Below are positions 1 to 4,266 of a stretch of 64,000 bases of DNA, piece by piece (position 1 is the first letter of the stretch; every line of letters starts with the position of its first letter). The position numbers and the translations under genes are program-made. Source of the stretch: Winogradskyella sp. (GTDB lineage: Bacteria > Bacteroidota > Bacteroidia > Flavobacteriales > Flavobacteriaceae); NCBI RefSeq assembly GCF_013213835.1, contig NZ_JABSSU010000004.1, forward strand, positions 434,001 through 498,000, in the 5' to 3' direction. The notes below the pieces were generated by a model. That model was not told the DNA's origin. It did not search any database and worked only from the letters and a program-made list of their open reading frames with translations.

Positions 1-20
1 TTCGAGTCCTACTACTTCCA
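1..20 (+). tRNA. 3' end of a truncated tRNA gene
   Basis: The window opens inside a tRNA. The T-loop TTCGAGT, the 3' T-stem strand CCTAC, the 3' acceptor strand TACTTCC and discriminator A are visible. The 5' half and anticodon lie outside the window, so the amino acid cannot be assigned. It shows that the array continues upstream. Confidence 0.75.
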
Positions 21-26
21 CAATAA

Positions 27-98
27 GCATTTATGGTGTAATGGATAGCACTAAAGATTTCTAATCTTTCAGTCTAGGTTCGAATCCTGGTAGATGTA
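27..98 (+). tRNA. tRNA-Arg (anticodon UCU)
   Basis: A 72-nt cloverleaf. Acceptor GCATTTA pairs with TAGATGT through two wobble pairs, and discriminator A is at 98. The D-arm is GTGT/GCAC with a GG-containing loop. The anticodon stem AAAGA/TCTTT closes a loop with TCT at 60-62, which reads AGA. The T-loop is TTCGAAT. No CCA is encoded; CAA follows the discriminator. The wobble-rich stems and AT content differ from the tRNA-Ser at 49990. Confidence 0.85.
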
Positions 99-104
99 CA
101 ATTT

Positions 105-176
105 GGTTCATTGGGGTAATGGCTATCCTTCCCGACTGTCTCTCGGGAGAAACGAGTTCGATTCTCGTATGAACCG
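105..176 (+). tRNA. tRNA-Asp (anticodon GUC)
   Basis: Acceptor GGTTCAT pairs perfectly with ATGAACC, and discriminator G at 176 fits tRNA-Asp identity. The anticodon stem CCCGA/TCGGG closes loop CTGTCTC, giving anticodon GTC. The T-arm ACGAG/CTCGT carries loop TTCGATT. It lies 6 nt after the previous tRNA, so the array is probably one processed transcript. Confidence 0.88.
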
Positions 177-182
177 CAATAA

Positions 183-254
183 GCTCTATTAGCATAGTGG
201 TTAGTGCAGACGGCTTTCTACCGGACGACAAGGGTTCGATTCCCTTATAGAGTG
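183..254 (+). tRNA. tRNA-Glu (anticodon UUC)
   Basis: Acceptor GCTCTAT pairs with ATAGAGT and the discriminator is G. The D-stem is GCAT/GTGC and the T-arm AAGGG/CCCTT. The loop CTTTCTA gives anticodon TTC. The anticodon stem GACGG/CCGGA has only three Watson-Crick pairs plus tandem G-A mismatches, so the arm is unusually weak and function is less certain. Confidence 0.8.
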
Positions 255-259
255 CAAAT

Positions 260-331
260 TGAGGCATAGCTCAGTGGAAGAGCATCACGCTTACATCGTG
301 AGAGTCATAGGTTCGATCCCTATTGCCTCAA
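260..331 (+). tRNA. tRNA-Val (anticodon UAC)
   Basis: Acceptor TGAGGCA pairs perfectly with TGCCTCA and the discriminator is A. The anticodon stem TCACG/CGTGA closes loop CTTACAT, giving TAC (reads GUA). The T-arm is ATAGG/CCTAT with loop TTCGATC. The molecule starts with U1-A72, which is unusual for a valine tRNA. Confidence 0.82.
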
Positions 332-336
332 CATAA

Positions 337-409
337 TGAGATATAGCTTAACAGGTAGAGCACCGCTCTCATAAGGCGGTTTGTTTAGGTTCGAGTCCTA
401 ATATCTCAA
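337..409 (+). tRNA. tRNA with CAU anticodon (Met, or Ile2)
   Basis: Acceptor TGAGATA pairs with TATCTCA and the discriminator is A. The anticodon stem CCGCT/GGCGG closes loop CTCATAA. CAU could be elongator Met or an Ile2 tRNA needing lysidine; sequence alone does not decide. The paired first acceptor base argues against initiator tRNA. Confidence 0.82.
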
Positions 410-414
410 CTCAT

Positions 415-500
415 ACCCGTATGATGAAATTGGTAAACAGATCAGACTTAAAATCTGAGGTGCAGATATGCGCTTGTAGGTTCGAATCCTACTACGGGTA
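415..500 (+). tRNA. tRNA-Leu (anticodon UAA)
   Basis: An 86-nt type II tRNA with a long variable arm. Acceptor ACCCGTA pairs perfectly with TACGGGT and the discriminator is A. The anticodon stem TCAGA/TCTGA closes loop CTTAAAA, giving TAA. The T-arm is GTAGG/CCTAC with loop TTCGAAT. Length, long variable arm and A73 all agree with leucine identity. Confidence 0.9.
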
Positions 501-506
501 CAATAA

Positions 507-580
507 ACAGAGATGATGTAACGGGAAAACATGCCTGACTTAGAATCAGGTTTCTGTGGGTTCGAATCCCACTCTCTGTA
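507..580 (+). tRNA. Type I tRNA with UAG anticodon (identity unclear)
   Basis: Acceptor ACAGAGA pairs with TCTCTGT and the discriminator is A. D-stem ATGT/ACAT, anticodon stem CCTGA/TCAGG and T-stem GTGGG/CCCAC are all perfect. The loop CTTAGAA puts TAG at positions 34-36, which would read the leucine codon CUA. The variable loop is only 5 nt (TTTCT), whereas bacterial leucine tRNAs carry a long variable arm. Either the leucyl synthetase accepts it or it is charged with another amino acid. Confidence 0.75.
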
Positions 581-585
581 CAATT

Positions 586-657
586 AGGTTTATAGTGTAA
601 TGGATAGCATGCAAGGTTTCGACCCTTGTGGTATAGGTTCGAGTCCTATTAAACCTG
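586..657 (+). tRNA. tRNA-Arg (anticodon UCG)
   Basis: Acceptor AGGTTTA pairs perfectly with TAAACCT and the discriminator is G. The anticodon stem CAAGG/CCTTG closes loop TTTCGAC, giving TCG (reads CGA/CGG). The T-arm is ATAGG/CCTAT. Its D-region is close in sequence to that of the tRNA at 27-98, suggesting duplication inside the array. Confidence 0.85.
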
Positions 658-663
658 CAATAT

Positions 664-736
664 TAACCCATGATGTAAATGGTGAGCATACAGGAATTTG
701 ACTCCTGAGGTATAGGTTCAAGTCCTATTGGGTTAT
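664..736 (+). tRNA. tRNA-Gln (anticodon UUG)
   Basis: Acceptor TAACCCA pairs with TGGGTTA. The weak U1-A72 pair is a known glutamine identity feature. The anticodon stem CAGGA/TCCTG closes loop ATTTGAC, giving TTG. The T-arm is ATAGG/CCTAT with loop TTCAAGT. The discriminator would be T, which is atypical. Confidence 0.8.
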
Positions 737-741
737 CAGAC

Positions 742-839
742 TCTGACAAAGCTTAATTGGTAAAGTGCAAATCTGATACGTTTGCGGATAAAGAGCCTGT
801 ACTGAGTGCAGTCGAAGTATTCAAGTCCTTTTGTCAGAA
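742..839 (+). pseudogene. tRNA-Ile (GAU) interrupted in the T-arm
   Basis: Acceptor TCTGACA (742-748) pairs with TGTCAGA (832-838). The anticodon stem CAAAT/GTTTG closes loop CTGATAC, giving GAT. The gene is 98 nt rather than about 73, because roughly 26 extra nt (794-819) sit between the 5' T-stem strand AAAG and the T-loop TTCAAGT. Without the insertion the T-stem AAAGG/CCTTT would be restored. It is the only array tRNA followed by an encoded CCA (840-842). It is probably non-functional unless the insert is tolerated. Confidence 0.8.
794..819 (+). repeat. Short REP-like insertion inside the tRNA-Ile gene
   Basis: The extra segment contains CTGAGTGCAGTCGAAG. From memory it resembles the family of short dispersed repeats with a CTGAGCGCAGTCGAAG core that is common in Flavobacteriaceae intergenic DNA. 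I see no second copy in this window, so the repeat status rests on that recollection. Confidence 0.5.
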
Positions 840-847
840 CCAAATAT

Positions 848-920
848 GGTGTCTATAGTGTAATGGCTCGCATGGAAGATTGTGACTCTTCAGGATCAAG
901 TTCGAATCTTGATAGATACC
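848..920 (+). tRNA. tRNA-His (anticodon GUG)
   Basis: Acceptor GTGTCTA (849-855) pairs with TAGATAC (913-919). G at 848 can pair with discriminator C at 920, which is the G-1:C73 pair diagnostic of tRNA-His. The anticodon stem GAAGA/TCTTC closes loop TTGTGAC, giving GTG. The T-arm is TCAAG/CTTGA. Confidence 0.9.
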
Positions 921-924
921 CAAA

Positions 925-997
925 GGAATAGTGGTGTAGAAGGTCTGCACGTTGGTTTGAAGCGCCAAAGGTACTCGTTCGATTCGAGTCTGTTCCA
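925..997 (+). tRNA. tRNA-Phe (anticodon GAA)
   Basis: Acceptor GGAATAG pairs with CTGTTCC (one wobble) and the discriminator is A. D-stem GTGT/GCAC, anticodon stem TTGGT/GCCAA with loop TTGAAGC (anticodon GAA), T-arm ACTCG/CGAGT with loop TTCGATT. Position 37 is G where bacterial tRNA-Phe normally has A. It is the last tRNA before the RNase H-like gene. Confidence 0.85.
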
Positions 998-1031
998 CTA
1001 ATTAATTGTTTAACTAAAAAATGAAGTAATC

Positions 1032-1517
1032 ATGAAGCTAACACAGCAAAAATGGAGAAACATGAGTGGTAAAGTGTTTGAAGGTTCTATCATCAAACTT
1101 GTAAAGGATGCCATAGTAAGAGAACAAAAGGCTGGACATCGCTTAAAAATTTGTGTTGGTTCAGATTCTCAAGCCTATCAAGATCACATTGCATACGCAA
1201 CAGTGGTAGTTGTATTGCGTGAAGGAAAAGGTGGTTTTATGTTCATTAGAAACCTTAAAGGTAATACTAAGATCGGGATTAAGGAACGAATGCTTAAAGA
1301 AGTGACAATGTCTGTTGAGGTAGCATATGCATTATGCAATATGTTAGAAACTTTTGATGTAGAGTTAGAGGTGCATGCTGATATTAATACTGATCCTAAA
1401 TTTCAATCTAATGTGGCTTTAAAAGATGCTATGGGATATATCCTAGGAATGGGATTTGTGTTTAAAGCAAAACCACATGCATTCGCAAGTTCATCTTGTG
1501 CAGATAAAATGGTGTGA
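1032..1517 (+). CDS. YkuK-like RNase H-fold protein (DUF458 family)
   Basis: A 161-residue protein. The CVGSDSQ motif (41-47), the HADIN motif (115-119) and the C-terminal KPHAFASSSCAD block (147-158) match the layout I know from Bacillus YkuK (DUF458). There, an RNase H-like fold places acidic residues on the first and fourth strands and near the C-terminus; here D45, D117 and D158 are the candidates. The family has no established substrate. No signal peptide or membrane segment is seen. The gene starts 34 nt after the tRNA array and precedes a hairpin run and the modified tRNA genes, so a role in nucleic acid processing is plausible, but that is inference from context. An internal Met at residue 11 is an alternative start. 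Confidence 0.75.
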   Translation: MKLTQQKWRNMSGKVFEGSIIKLVKDAIVREQKAGHRLKICVGSDSQAYQDHIAYATVVVVLREGKGGFMFIRNLKGNTKIGIKERMLKEVTMSVEVAYALCNMLETFDVELEVHADINTDPKFQSNVALKDAMGYILGMGFVFKAKPHAFASSSCADKMV

Positions 1518-1519
1518 AC

Positions 1520-1734
1520 ATTCTTCACTTAAGAATAGAGTCCTATGCTTTAATAATGGTTTATGCTGGGTTCTAGTTAGGCTAGAACCTAGCAGAAACT
1601 AAAAGTGAGTAAAAGAAATAATCACTACGCAAATACATTGCGTAATACTATAAAACATTTGCATAGTAATTAAAAAAGTCTTTGGAATCAGACTTTTAAG
1701 GTAGCGCTCTGCCAGACATAGAAGCTGGCAGAGC
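1520..1734 (+). other. Run of simple hairpins between the RNase H-like gene and the modified tRNAs
   Basis: Successive inverted repeats: 1520-1525/1531-1536 (6 bp); 1565-1576/1582-1593 (12 bp with one G-T, loop TTAGG); 1626-1632/1638-1644 (7 bp); 1646-1651/1663-1668 (6 bp); 1674-1681/1690-1697 (8 bp); 1706-1715/1725-1734 (10 bp perfect). None is followed by a T-run, so they are not ordinary terminators. No ORF is visible. They may be processing sites or a structured RNA. Confidence 0.6.
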
Positions 1735-1764
1735 TTAATATAAAAACGTTCTTTAACATAAAAT

Positions 1765-1878
1765 GGTCCAGTAGCTCAGAGGATAGAGCGCCTATTTACT
1801 TTTCGCTAATTGGCATAAAAAAGTTCCTCTATTCGGCTCATAACCGGGAGGTCGCGGGTTCGAATCCCGCCTGGACCA
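1765..1878 (+). ncRNA. tRNA-like gene (CAU) with an insertion carrying the UUCCUAU-type motif (element 1)
   Basis: Acceptor GGTCCAG (1765-1771) pairs perfectly with CTGGACC (1871-1877), discriminator A. The D-arm is GCTC/GAGC and the T-arm GCGGG/CCCGC with loop TTCGAAT. A complete anticodon arm TTCGG/CCGGG with loop CTCATAA lies at 1832-1848. Between the D-arm and that arm sit about 40 extra nt. These contain ACTTTT (1798-1803), an unpaired C, a 3-bp hairpin GCT/GGC, an A-rich linker, AAAAGT (1819-1824) and TCCTCT. ACTTTT pairs perfectly with AAAAGT. Scaffold GC is higher than in the array tRNAs. It could be an intron-bearing tRNA, a chimeric regulatory RNA or a pseudogene. Confidence 0.65.
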
Positions 1879-1886
1879 CTAAATAC

Positions 1887-2004
1887 GGATTCAGTAGCTC
1901 AGTAAGTTAGAGCACCAGGATTTTTACCTTTCGCCATATAACAGCACTTAAGGTTCCTATAAAATTGGCTCTGGAGGTCGTGGGTGCAAATCCTACCTGA
2001 ATCC
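1887..2004 (+). ncRNA. tRNA-His-like gene with the motif inserted in the anticodon loop (element 2)
   Basis: Acceptor GATTCAG (1888-1894) pairs with CTGAATC (1997-2003). G1887 and C2004 form the G-1:C73 pair typical of tRNA-His. D-stem GCTC/GAGC, anticodon stem CCAGG (1915-1919)/TCTGG (1970-1974), T-stem GTGGG/CCTAC. The T-loop is TGCAAAT, with G where T55 is expected. The anticodon loop is expanded to 50 nt and holds TACCTTTCG (1925-1933) and AAGGTTCCTATA (1950-1961); ACCTT pairs with AAGGT. No GTG remains in the loop, so decoding would require precise removal of the insert. An intact tRNA-His lies at 848-920. Confidence 0.65.
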
Positions 2005-2012
2005 CAAAATAT

Positions 2013-2070
2013 TACTGACACAGAAAGTTCCTATAAAACATTCATTTACAGAACGTACTTTCCGTCAGTA
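2013..2070 (+). ncRNA. Structured RNA element 3 of the tandem motif family
   Basis: Stem 1 TACTGAC (2013-2019)/GTCAGTA (2064-2070). A 3-nt linker ACA follows, then stem 2 GAAAGT (2023-2028)/ACTTTC (2057-2062), with an unpaired C at 2063 opposite the linker. The distal loop opens with TCCTATA. Both stems are perfectly complementary. It begins 8 nt after the tRNA-His-like gene and directly abuts the next element. Confidence 0.65.
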
Positions 2071-2152
2071 TTAGACAACAGACGTTCCTATAAAGCTGGT
2101 TCAAGTCCGGCGCCCGAAAGGGTCTTTTGGTTTGTAATTACGTCTCGTCTAA
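2071..2152 (+). ncRNA. Structured RNA element 4, containing a tRNA T-arm mimic
   Basis: Stem 1 TTAGAC (2071-2076)/GTCTAA (2147-2152), linker AAC, stem 2 AGACGT (2080-2085)/ACGTCT (2140-2145), unpaired C at 2146, distal TCCTATA. The distal part contains GCTGG (2095-2099)/CCGGC (2107-2111) closing loop TTCAAGT, a canonical tRNA T-arm. A CCC-GAAA-GGG tetraloop hairpin (2113-2122) follows directly and could stack on it like an acceptor stem. Confidence 0.65.
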
Positions 2153-2221
2153 AAAGACAAAAAGAGTTCCTATTAGTGCCGTTAGGCGCAGACTTTGAAT
2201 CTGATATTACTCTTCGTTTTT
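2153..2221 (+). ncRNA. Structured RNA element 5, containing D-arm and anticodon-arm mimics
   Basis: Stem 1 AAAGAC (2153-2158)/GTTTTT (2216-2221, one wobble), linker AAA, stem 2 AAGAGT (2162-2167)/ACTCTT (2209-2214), unpaired C at 2215, distal TCCTAT. Inside are GTGCC-GTTA-GGCGC (2176-2189) and, sharing its last base, CAGA/TCTG closing loop CTTTGAA (2193-2199), which looks like a tRNA-Gln (UUG) anticodon arm. It abuts element 4 exactly. Confidence 0.62.
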
Positions 2222-2228
2222 ATAAAAT

Positions 2229-2289
2229 AATAGGTAAAAGGTGTTCCTATTTCATTAATTGATTATTAAAACTATACACCTCACTTGTT
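2229..2289 (+). ncRNA. Structured RNA element 6, in the leader of the 610-residue gene
   Basis: Stem 1 AATAGGT (2229-2235)/ACTTGTT (2283-2289, two wobbles), linker AAA, stem 2 AGGTGT (2239-2244)/ACACCT (2276-2281), unpaired C at 2282, distal TCCTAT. The distal loop contains a small TTAAT/ATTAA hairpin. It ends 14 nt before the preferred ATG at 2304, so the element could act as a leader structure for that gene or be processed away from it. Confidence 0.6.
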
Positions 2290-2303
2290 TAAATTTTAAT
2301 ATT

Positions 2304-4136
2304 ATGAATACATTAAAATTGTTTAACGCTGTTACGGCAAAACCATCAAATAATAAACCATACATCTCAGATGAAGGCTATATTATTGCACCAAATGCAC
2401 TTTGGGCAAAAGATAAAATTATTGCTTTTTTAAAAGCAGAAAAACTAAATGGAAACGATCTTAATAAGACGTTCCATAAGTCATGGAGTAAAATCAAAAA
2501 CAGTTCTAGGTACCAATTGTATGTAGATCAAATTGAGCATTACGTATCTACTTATGGAAGTAATTTTCAAGAAGACATCTACATTCCTGATGAAACTCTA
2601 AATATTCCAGATTTGAAGCTTAATTACAAAGTGATTAATGCTTATTCAAAAGAGGTAATGACACAGAAATGCATGGCATTATTACAATCTGGTATAGCTT
2701 TAAAAGAAGATACTATAGATACTTTATTAACGGTATTATTGGATGAATTGGGTTATACATTTTCAGGAAAAGAAAAGATTAAAAACAAAGAAGCTACCGT
2801 AAAATTAGCTGAGTTTTATAATGTTTATCCTGATAATCCCGTTGAATTTTTTAGATATGTCATCTATAGAGCAACAGGTTCAACTTTGTTAATTAAAAAT
2901 GATGCACTGATTGAGTTGATTAAAAACAGTAATTATAACCCAGCACAAGCTTTTAATAGTTTTGGGTTAGAAAAATTAGCTGAAATCTTTAATCGTTACA
3001 AGCCTTTGTTTTTAGCTTTTAAAAATAGAGCGCCTAAAACCATTAATAAGATTAGTAAGTTGTCTAAAACCTATCATAAGCCTCTAGTATCAAATCCCTT
3101 AAACGATGTAACAAATACATTATTAACGGATAAAGATGTACATTGGTTAGATAACGCAACACCATTTGCTTTATTTAAGGCTTTATCTGCATGTTATACA
3201 AGAGCTCAGGGACAAGACGCTTTTTTATATCGCATTAGAAATGGAAAATCTTGGGCTACATCAGAAGGTGTTTCGTCTGTTGGTAGATCAAATATTTTGG
3301 CTAATCTTTTAAAGAGAAACAAAGCGGTTAAGTCTAAGAAAACAGTAATAGAGAATCCTTTGTATAAGAAAAACTATAATTTCTTATTAAGTTATTTGAA
3401 ACAGCGTTTTGATTTGTCTGGTAAACGATTGTTTTTTCCTGAGGATATAACTTATGCTTTACCAACGTCAGAAAAAATGTATGTTGGTAATATTCCAACA
3501 GGTACACGTTTTTATGGTAAAAAGTTAGCTGTTGGAGTGTATTGGGAAGATGCTTGGGGAGCTAGAGATTTGGATTTATCTGGTTTAAATATTGCTGGAA
3601 AAATTGGTTGGAATGCCACTTATAATCAGCAAAAAGGAAGCTTGATGTACTCTGGTGATATCACGTCTGCACCAAACGGAGCTGTAGAATATCTGTATGC
3701 TAACAAAGGTTTAAATGTACCTACCTTAGTTCAGAACAATGTGTATTCTGGTACGAGTGATTGCGGTTATAAAATTGTAATTGGTAAAGGAAGCTCTGTT
3801 TCAAAAGATTATATGATGAATCCAAACAAAGTATTCGCAGATATTAAATGTGAGTCTGTGCAGAAGCAGACCATTTTAGGGATGTTAATTCCTAAAAATA
3901 ACGAGCAATGTTTTGTTTTACTAAATTTTGGAGCAGGACATTCTAGAGTTTCTAGTAACTCAGAAGTCTCAACAATCGCAACTAGAGCCTTGTACCAACA
4001 ATGGAATAATGCTTTAGCTTTTGATGATTTAGTAAGAAGTCTTGGCGCTGAGATTACTGATTATAAAGATGAAGCGGACTTTGATTTTTCGTTAGAGAAT
4101 CTAGAGAAAGATAGTTTCATAAAGCTATTTAATTAA
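2304..4136 (+). CDS. Large protein of unknown function linked to the structured RNAs
   Basis: A 610-residue protein I cannot assign. ATG 2304 is chosen over an in-frame ATG at 2259 because the latter lies inside hairpin element 6. No signal peptide or membrane segment is seen. Residues 1-290 look alpha-helical, with many short amphipathic helices. A basic stretch includes RIRNGK (310-315). The C-terminal third is probably beta-rich and contains a GVYWEDAWGARDLDLS block (411-426). That block recalls, weakly, the strand-turn pattern of TerD-type domains; this is a guess. I see no von Willebrand A MIDAS motif, so it is not a standard Ro60/TROVE protein. Its position directly after six copies of one RNA motif suggests an RNA-binding partner. 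Terminator at 4141. Confidence 0.6.
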   Translation: MNTLKLFNAVTAKPSNNKPYISDEGYIIAPNALWAKDKIIAFLKAEKLNGNDLNKTFHKSWSKIKNSSRYQLYVDQIEHYVSTYGSNFQEDIYIPDETLNIPDLKLNYKVINAYSKEVMTQKCMALLQSGIALKEDTIDTLLTVLLDELGYTFSGKEKIKNKEATVKLAEFYNVYPDNPVEFFRYVIYRATGSTLLIKNDALIELIKNSNYNPAQAFNSFGLEKLAEIFNRYKPLFLAFKNRAPKTINKISKLSKTYHKPLVSNPLNDVTNTLLTDKDVHWLDNATPFALFKALSACYTRAQGQDAFLYRIRNGKSWATSEGVSSVGRSNILANLLKRNKAVKSKKTVIENPLYKKNYNFLLSYLKQRFDLSGKRLFFPEDITYALPTSEKMYVGNIPTGTRFYGKKLAVGVYWEDAWGARDLDLSGLNIAGKIGWNATYNQQKGSLMYSGDITSAPNGAVEYLYANKGLNVPTLVQNNVYSGTSDCGYKIVIGKGSSVSKDYMMNPNKVFADIKCESVQKQTILGMLIPKNNEQCFVLLNFGAGHSRVSSNSEVSTIATRALYQQWNNALAFDDLVRSLGAEITDYKDEADFDFSLENLEKDSFIKLFN

Positions 4137-4140
4137 TACT

Positions 4141-4175
4141 AACCTGCAAGCATTTTATGTGTTTGCAGGTTTTTT
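4141..4175 (+). terminator. Rho-independent terminator after the 610-residue gene
   Basis: Stem AACCTGCAA (4141-4149)/TTGCAGGTT (4163-4171) followed by a T-run. It separates the tRNA/structured-RNA locus from the housekeeping genes downstream. Confidence 0.85.
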
Positions 4176-4235
4176 GATTTAAGAAATGACAAATTATTAT
4201 GATTTTATCCTGAGTTTTTTATGAATTTTTAATCG

Positions 4236-4243
4236 TAACTTTG
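4236..4243 (+). promoter_or_regulatory. Candidate -7 promoter box for the HupE/UreJ-like gene
   Basis: TAACTTTG matches the Bacteroidota -7 consensus TAnnTTTG and lies 23 nt before the ATG at 4267. No clear TTG -33 element is visible at the usual spacing. Confidence 0.4.
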
Positions 4244-4266
4244 ACTCGTTCCAAATAAGAAAAAGT

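Noticed and set aside
507..580. Amber suppressor tRNA
   Set aside because: The anticodon is UAG read 5'-3', which pairs with CUA; a suppressor would need CUA.
61..583. Minus-strand ORFs of 61-68 codons across the tRNA array
   Set aside because: They are antisense readings of tRNA genes; the recurring residues simply reflect T-loop sequence.
1765..2004. Archaeal-type bulge-helix-bulge introns or group I introns in the tRNA-like genes
   Set aside because: No two 3-nt bulges flanking a 4-bp helix are seen, and the inserts are far too small for a group I core.
1984..2262. 92-codon plus-strand ORF through elements 3-6
   Set aside because: It runs through the perfectly paired stems and the T-arm mimic; covariation supports RNA, not protein.
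2013..2289. Integron attC-like sites
   Set aside because: The bulged two-stem layout is superficially similar, but there are no GTTRRRY/RYYYAAC ends, no cassettes and no integrase.
2013..2289. CRISPR array
   Set aside because: The constant core is only about 8 nt, unit lengths vary, and the units fold as distinct hairpins; no cas genes are nearby.
2304..4136. Direct annotation as Ro60/TROVE
   Set aside because: No MIDAS-type DxSxS motif or recognisable TROVE block; only the genomic context is suggestive.
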